From NCBI GenBank assembly GCA_030248195.1, contig JASAND010023837.1, positions 27,550 to 91,549 on the forward strand: 64,000 nt of DNA. The letters run 5' to 3'. The stretch comes from Trissonchulus latispiculum. Lineage: Eukaryota; Nematoda; Enoplea; Enoplida; Ironidae. This document shows positions 57,577 to 64,000 of this stretch, in pieces (the stretch's first letter is position 1; each line of letters opens with the position of its first letter). The position numbers and the translations under genes were made by a program. The notes beneath the pieces are model-generated. The model made no database searches. It had not been told where the DNA came from and worked only from the letters and a program-made list of their open reading frames with translations.

Positions 57577-58150
57577 CGATTTTTCGACCATCTCCGATTT
57601 TGCTCATTTTCACATATTTTGTTCTCCGATAGGTATATTTTAACGAGTTTTGGAAATTAAAGTAGGATCTTTTACGGTTAATGAGTAATTTCACTTCAAA
57701 GTTGAGATCTCATGTGTTAAACATAGGAAACTGGAAAAGTTTCAATTTTTTTACTAGTGTCAAAAAATCTCGAAACTGGGCAAAAATTGTAAGCATAATT
57801 TGGTATCATTAGAAACATTTAATTTGTTGGAATTAGATTTTTGAATTAGGCCTTTAAATTTTTCAAAATAATTTTTGAAGCTTGCTGACTGTGAAATTTG
57901 ACGTTTTTCGTTGTTGAAAACTGGGGTGTTTCAACTTTGATCAAGCACTACATAAATTGAAAGGCCTAACTAAAAATGTAATTCCACCAAATCACAGTAT
58001 ATAAGTAGACGTTTCTAACAATACCAAACGATGCTGATAATCTTTGCCCAGTTTCGAGATTTTCTGCCACTAAAAATTTGGTTTTTTACCAAAATTTTGG
58101 ATTTTTCGATTTTTTGCCTACTACGTGAGACCATTGCAATAAGCAGCTAC
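57577..58150. mobile_element. Palindromic MITE (arms about 150 bp), related to 11519-11850
   Basis: Inverted arms: AAATCTCGAAACTGGGCAAA at 57763 pairs with its inverse at 58045-58065, continuing through TTTGGTAT-TTAGAAAC and TTAGGCCTTT toward a centre near 57915. The outer left part (57620-57755) matches the complement of 11740-11850. Confidence 0.75.
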
Positions 58151-59085
58151 CAAATACCAAAATATCTCGTTTCTCGTTATTTCTGGTGGCTGTAGTTCAG
58201 TGTTGACTACAATTATTCCAGCTAAGTAGCCCAACGTGGTCGCTGCATCCCAATCTGTCTGACTGGTTCCCATATAGCAAAAATATTGATTTTTTCAAAT
58301 TTCTCGAAATATGATAAATTTGACATCAATCGAAAGCTCTTAATGCGGGGAACATTTTTTCTTCTTGGGCTATGCAAATGCACCAAATTGAAGCTAATGG
58401 CTGTTAATCTTCTCTGCTACTCTGCTGCTAAACGTAATAACAAGCTTGAGAACTGGGCATACTTTTAAAACTAAAATAAAAGTTAATACTAAGGCTAAGT
58501 AACAGCCGTAAGCATAAGTATTTTGCACTATTAGTTCATATTTTAAAAATGTACACACGTGTCTAACCCTGCTCTGGACCAGATAGTTTACTCATCTATC
58601 CGGAAAGAATGCGATAATTGTAGGAATTTTTCTATCTGTCTGACATTTTCAGAAGCGTTGAATTGTTCTATTTACTCATCTGCCCGTCACATGTATATGC
58701 CGTAGGTTAACGCCCAATACCGCAAAATTGCCAATTCCCCTAAAACTTGCTAGGGAAAATGCAAACGACCAGTTTCTCTGGAGAATGCGGTTATAGGCGG
58801 TTTCTCTGCAGGAAAAACTCTAACAGTGCAGACTATATTTATCTTAAAGTATTACAAGATGCATGTGTAATGAATTGAGTAATTACTTTGGCTCCTCAAA
58901 GTCGTGTTTCGAATTGACCTTACAACCTTTGACCTTAGAGTCAATTAAACAATTAACAAAAACAAAATTGGCAATTTACCGGTATAGGGCGTTTACCTAC
59001 GACATATATACACTCGATCTATATTCAATTTCATATGCGTCTATGTTGAAGTCTGGACATTTGAGCAGACTGGCTAAAGAAATCC
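58151..59085. other. AT-rich spacer, nothing recognised
   Basis: No coding or repeat signal that I can support. Confidence 0.3.
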
Positions 59086-59089
59086 GTCC

Positions 59090-59256
59090 GAAATGGCCGG
59101 GATGAAAGACGCCCGACAGGCCGCGCGGGGCCGGCTCGGTCTCGGACCCGGGCCAGGCGTTGCCCTAGGAGACTGGGCCCTACCAGCCCGAGTCAGGCCG
59201 GCCTGGACCCGGCCCGAGGCCCGAGGCCTGATTCAGGGTCCGAGCACAACTCTACA
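59090..59256. mobile_element. GC-rich block with single hAT-like right end
   Basis: (GGCCC)-like low-complexity sequence ending GGTCCGAGCACAACTCTA, the inverse of a TAGAGTTGTG end like that of the 53-bp element. I could not find its left end. Confidence 0.45.
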
Positions 59257-59259
59257 GCT

Positions 59260-59905
59260 ACTCAATCACGAGATCTCAGGAACCGAAAGTGTGCAAAAAC
59301 ATACCCCGCCAAGCAAAGTAGATTCATTCAGGATTTCTGTAAAATTAAGCAATCGGCCCAAACTTTACATCTGTAATCTGTATAATGCAAGCGCAAAGCT
59401 GTCTCATTCACGTTTGATTTATTGAATGTGGTTCAGCATCATTGTGGTTCATCTTGTTAACCGAAAGATGCTGCTCTCCGCGGACTATGCAAAAGTTAAC
59501 AGTTTTTGCCATAGACGGTAGCACCTGACACATGCACAAAGCTATAATAAAAGAGTAAACTATTCTTTTCGCGCTTTCAGATATCAAAATGTTATGAATG
59601 TAGAACATTTGCGAACTGTATATCTGTGAAGGTTTTGTTGAAAGCTCGTAGGATACACTGGTACACTGATACAGAAACTTTCAAAAAGCGATTACGCCAA
59701 GCAGAAAACGAATGACAGAAAAGTACAAAATGACACACAAAGAAATGCATGACCTTTTGAATCAGTGTATTGAAAATACGAATTTCGATTCAAATTCATT
59801 TCTTTCATGGATAGCACTGTAGCTAACGGTAGCTACATGATGGCCTACAAGTTGGCATTGCAAACACTGAAACAAGATGGAAAGGAAAGGAAGGGAAGGA
59901 GCAGG
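59260..59905. other. Spacer, nothing recognised
   Basis: AT-rich. A GGAAAGG-type purine run lies at about 59877-59897. Confidence 0.3.
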
Positions 59906-59989
59906 TGCATAGGTGTAAGGTGGGGGGGGTAGACCCCCAAGCATTTTTCAACCCCCCCCAGAAATTTTTTTACAACCTATTTACCACCC

Positions 59990-61675
59990 CAACTGGGGGG
60001 GGGGGGGTGGTAGTCGCGCCTAAGGCGCGAAAATTGGCCAAAATAGGGTATTTTTAGGGTAAATTTTGCAAAAATTTTCAAAAAGTCCAAATTTTTGGCC
60101 TAAAGTACTTGTTATTGCGAGAAATACAATCAAGTTTTAGAGTTTAAAACCACTGTCTAATGTTAAAATTACTTTATGTTTCGATGTTTATTAGTATTAC
60201 AAACGGCTGAAAATGCGATTTTTGACATAAAAATTGAAAATTTTTTGGGGGGAGGGTTGGGGGGGGGGGGGTCCTGGGGGGCGGTTGGGGGGGTCTCAGA
60301 GGGGGAATTTGGAGGCAGACCCCACCCCACATGGCCAAATACCAGCACCCACCCACCCAAATTTTCCAGACTCCACCCTCAAAATTTTGAAAATTTTGGT
60401 TCAAAATTAGTAAAAACTCGAAATTGTTTTGGAAACATTCGAATTTTTTGCAAAAAATTCAAGTTTTTCGACTTAATGAGCAAAAATAAAGAAATATTGT
60501 TGATTTTTAGTTGAAGATAACGTTTTTTCAGCGAAGTCGCGAATTTTTTCTAAGTTTTGACCGAAAAATTTTTTAATCCCCCCCAATTCGATTTTTCCGG
60601 ACCCCACCCCACCGCACCTCAAACCGGCTGACCCCACCCACCATAATTTCGGCTACCCCCTCCCCCATCTTTTTCTCAAGGTACACCCATAGTTTCACCG
60701 GAAATTTTGGTTGGGGAGGGGTAAGCATAGGTGTAACGGAGATTTGGGGTGGGGGGGCTCCCCTCGAACATCTTCTGGATGGTGCCCCCTCTGGAGACCC
60801 CCCACCCCCCAGGACCTCCCCCCATAGTTGTCCCTTGTGAAAAATTTTGGGGAGGGGGTAGCCGAAATTAGGGTGGGTGGGGTCAGCCGTTTTGAGGTGG
60901 GGTGGGGTCCGGAAAAATCGAATTTGGGGGGGGGTTAAAAAAATTGTGGTCAAAAATTTAGAAAAAATTCGCAAATTTTCTAAAAAGCGCCATTTCCAAC
61001 TAAAAATCAACAATATTTCCTCATTTTTGCTCGTTTGTTCGAAAAAACTTGGATTTTTTGCAAAAATTTTTTTTCAAAAAATTTTTGAATTTTTACTAAT
61101 TTTGAAGCTAAATTTTCAAAATTTTGAGGGTGGGGTATGGCAAATTTGGGGGGGGGGGGCCCGGGCTTTTGCCAATTGGGGGGGGGGGTGTGCCCCCACA
61201 ATTACGAGGGTGGGGTAGGCAATTTTCAATTTGGGGGGAGGGGTTCCCCCCCACCCCCCCCCCCCCCAGGTATATACACCTATGCCTCCCCCAACCCTTC
61301 CCCAAAAATTTTTTCAATTTTCATGTCAAAAATAGCATTTTCAGCCGTTTGTAATACTAATACAAAGAGTGTGTGTAAACTATCGTTTGTACACATCGAA
61401 TCATGAAGTAATTTTAACATTAGACAGTGGTTTTAAACTCGATTTTTCTAAACAAGTTTTTAAACTTGATTGTCCAGGTGTTTCTAAGTTCAAAAGAAGG
61501 CTAATATTCAGTCAAAAAGTCCATAAAACTATTAAAAACGTGTATGTCTCATAATAACAAGTACTTTAAGCCAAATATTTGGACTTTTTGAAAATTTTTG
61601 CAAAATTTTTCCTAAAAATACCCTATTTTGTCCAATTTTCGCGCCTTCGGCTCGACTACCCCCACCCCCAGACTA
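59990..61675. mobile_element. 1.7 kb palindrome of the G-tract family
   Basis: The left arm from GGTAGTCGCGCC-AAGGCGCGAAAATTGG (60010) through ACTGTCTAATGTTAAAATTAC and AAACGGCTGAAAATGCGAT to a G run reappears inverted between 61290 and 61670. Inner segments also pair: 60590-60670 with 60845-60935 (AATTTCGGCTACCCC / GGGGTAGCCGAAATT). The centre is near 60760. Long G and C runs on every arm. Non-coding. Confidence 0.8.
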
Positions 61676-62790
61676 CTACAGTTTTAGGCGTTTATGCGCG
61701 GTTTTAAAGCGATTGTAAGTGAAAATTTGAGAAAACTTTTCAAAAAGTGACCATTTTTGGGTAAAAAGTTGGCTAACTTTTTGGCTCCAAAAGACCCGGG
61801 GGGGGGTTTCAGGTGGGGGGTAGCCGAAAGTTGGCGGAGGGGATGTCGAAAATTTTTGGGGGGAGTACCCGCCCCCTGGTGAAAATATGTGTATATACAC
61901 ATAGGTGTACCACCTGTTTAGGTTGTGTGGGGGGGGGTAAAAAGTCCAAATATAGCTTGGGGGGGTCTCAAAAATCGGAAATTTTCAAAAAACTGTAGAT
62001 ATATGGCTGTATATACAGGTACCCAAACTGAATTCAATTTTTTCATCTAAAATTGGCCGTTTTTGGACATAAAATCGACTTTTTTCGACATAAATCTAAT
62101 AAAAAACCACTCGTATTGTGTTTTAAAACCTATTTTAAGCGTTTTCAACTGTTTTTACACAATTTTTTCAGAAAAATTTTTGAAAAATTGCAAAAACGTT
62201 TTGGCAAAAATTAGCATTTCTTCTCTTGTTTGGACCACATTTTAGGGGGGAGGGGGGTCTGAGCTCGGCTTGGGGGGACTAGTCGAGGTCGAGGTGTGGA
62301 GGGCGGGGGGGGGGGTCGTGCCTCTCCGTGGGGGGGGGGGTCCCGCAGGGAGTAAACTGTAGCCTGGTACACCTATGTGGGTACACCTATGGGAAGGAGA
62401 GTTTACGACGCTTGGTGTAACGGAGATTTTGGGGATTGGGGTGGGGTCGGTTTGGGATCCTCGATCCTGCTACTTCTTTGGGTCCCATCCTCTGGAGACT
62501 CCGCCAACCCTCCTAGACCTAGGACCCAGCGACCTACCCCAAAAACATTTTTCTAGTTTTATGCTCAAAATCGCATTTTCAGCTGTTTCTAATGCCGAAA
62601 ACTTGCAATCAGCATGAAGCATAGGAGTACCGTGTTCGTGTATCACCTGTTTGGGTTGGGGGGCCGGGAGGGAGTAGAAGGTCCAAATTTTGTTCGGGGG
62701 ACCCCACCAAAATCCGAAATTTGGGGAGGAGGAACCCCCTAAACTGTACCCAAGTTTTTTTAGCTAAAATGCTCCCTTTCGATGTATATC
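61676..62790. repeat. G-tract element cluster
   Basis: Blocks with CATAGGTGTACC edges (61900, 62370, 62385) and G runs of 8-11. 62640-62790 is the inverted counterpart of 18060-18220 (AACTGTACCCAAGTTTT and GATGTATATC ends). No gene. Confidence 0.6.
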
Positions 62791-63265
62791 ATGAGGGTGC
62801 GCGGAGCGCCCCTCATAATATGAGCTATAAAGGCACTTTGCGGATTAGGGAAACTGTTAATTAGCCATAACTAATTAACGGTAGGGAGTTGAGAGCTAAA
62901 GTTTACATTTTTAAAATCTCCAGGCCAAGAGCTTTCGAGTGATACCAAACTTGTCCGAAAAAATGAACTTTAAAAAAATCGACTTTTTGATACAGGTGTT
63001 AAAAGCGGGGTTTTTTTCTCTGTATCGACCACTTTTATAGGGCGATTTTTGCGCACACCGATTTTTTCAAAATCTACCCATAGGAAAAATTTTTCTATAC
63101 TAATTTTTGATTATCTAGGTTATGGTCAGATCAAGTTTGTTTTGATTTCCGAATTTCGCTCTGGGTCGATTTTTACAGATGGTCAAAAATGGAAAAATCG
63201 ACGTTTGGACTTAGAAATTTTTCGAGGTCCCAACACGAAATTGTCAAAAAGTCGTCTAAAATATT
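62791..63265. other. Lead-in to the terminal array
   Basis: AT-rich sequence. I see a small palindromic segment GCGCGGAGCGCCCC at about 62799 and no gene. Confidence 0.35.
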
Positions 63266-64000
63266 TTTTTGGCCATTTGGTGGTGCGCATATATAGTAAA
63301 TCGGGGTCGCTGAAAACGATGAGCATACTGCCGAAACCGATGGATGTGACCCTCAGGCCCCATGGCGCCCGTGGTTCACTCGCCCAGGGTCAAAGTTGGG
63401 AAAGGATCCGTAAAAACGGCTATTTTCGGCCATTTGGTGGTGCCCATATATAGTAAATCGGGGTCGCTGAACACGATGAGCATACTGGAAACCGCCCGAA
63501 GTGACCACTGGTCAGCATGGCCCCGTGGCACCTCAAGGGCCAGGGTCAAAGTTAGGGTCAAAGTATGGAAAAGTCACTAAAACAGCGTTTTTCGGGATTT
63601 TGGTTGGGGGCATATACAGTAAATCGACTACGCTCGTTTCAATGAGCATATTTTCAGAACCGACATTAGTGACCACTGGTCACTATGGTCTAGGTGGTCT
63701 ATTTGACCAGTGGTCAAACCCCTCGTAAAACAGCGTTTTCCGAGGTTTTAGTTGGGGGCATATATAGTAAATGGACTACGAAAAAATAAATGAACATATT
63801 TTTCAGAACGAGCGGAAGTGACCACTGGTCACTATGGCCTAGGTGACCTATTGACCAGTGGTCAAACCCCCTCAAACAGCGTTTTTCGGGATTTTGGTTG
63901 GGGGCATATATGGTAAACCGTCTACGCTCGTTTCAATGAGCATATTTTCAGAACCGACGGAAGTGACCACTGGTCACTATGGCCTAGGTGGCCTATTGAC
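63266..64000. repeat. Tandem array of 146-166-bp units running off the window
   Basis: GCATATATAGTAAAT (or close variants) recurs at 63287, 63444, 63610, 63758 and 63904. The first two units differ from the last three, which carry TGACCACTGGTCACTATGG and TTGACCAGTGGTCAAACCCC palindromes and CAGCGTTTTTCGGGATTTTGG. The array continues past base 64000. Confidence 0.9.

Noticed and set aside
60573..61013. 146-codon frame in the G-tract palindrome
   Set aside because: Gly/Pro/Phe-rich translation of G/C runs, mirrored on the other arm.

Overview
The window looks like nuclear DNA of a repeat-rich, AT-rich invertebrate animal. The coding exons are short, have GT-AG introns, and encode animal-type proteins. 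Most of the rest is transposable-element debris. I cannot name the species.

Host genes. (1) 77-6037, minus strand: a complete six-exon pyrroline-5-carboxylate reductase gene (277 aa). Every junction is in phase, and its introns are full of small transposons. (2) 39601-49516, plus strand: a complete five-exon C2H2 zinc-finger transcription factor (318 aa, five fingers). It carries an eh1-type repressor motif, and its fingers mix Fezf-like and Gfi-like features. (3) 20474-21355, minus strand: the last two exons of an unidentified acidic protein, stranded inside a foldback transposon.

Mobile DNA. 19333-32611 is a nested structure. A roughly 13.3 kb foldback-like element has inverted arms made of a GGATC-rich satellite. 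A 2.24 kb foldback element with its own inverted 16-bp repeats, holding the two captured exons and a tRNA-derived SINE, sits in its left arm. An 8.7 kb LTR retrotransposon with a Gag-like reading frame but no recognisable pol sits next to its right arm. Several hAT-like elements with TAG/CAG ends and 8-bp target-site duplications are scattered through the window. The arms of four of them are made of different simple repeats (GGCCCC-like, GGCCGG-like, GGATCGG-like). Other elements are a Harbinger-like MITE (54057-54450), two decayed gypsy-type pol fragments (49527-50340 minus, 54660-57415 plus), one of them split by another MITE, and long palindromes of three families.

Tandem and low-complexity DNA. 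Two abutting satellites with units of 147 and 163 bp lie at 15450-16760. A 146-166 bp array runs off the right end. Between them are extensive G-tract/C-tract elements (2.0-2.7, 5.1-5.5, 13.6-15.2, 17.3-18.6, 42.1, 44.0 and 59.9-62.8 kb) that share blocks in both orientations. The stretches 6.0-7.6, 33.2-39.6, 47.1-49.4, 52.7-54.0 and 58.1-59.0 kb hold little I can support.
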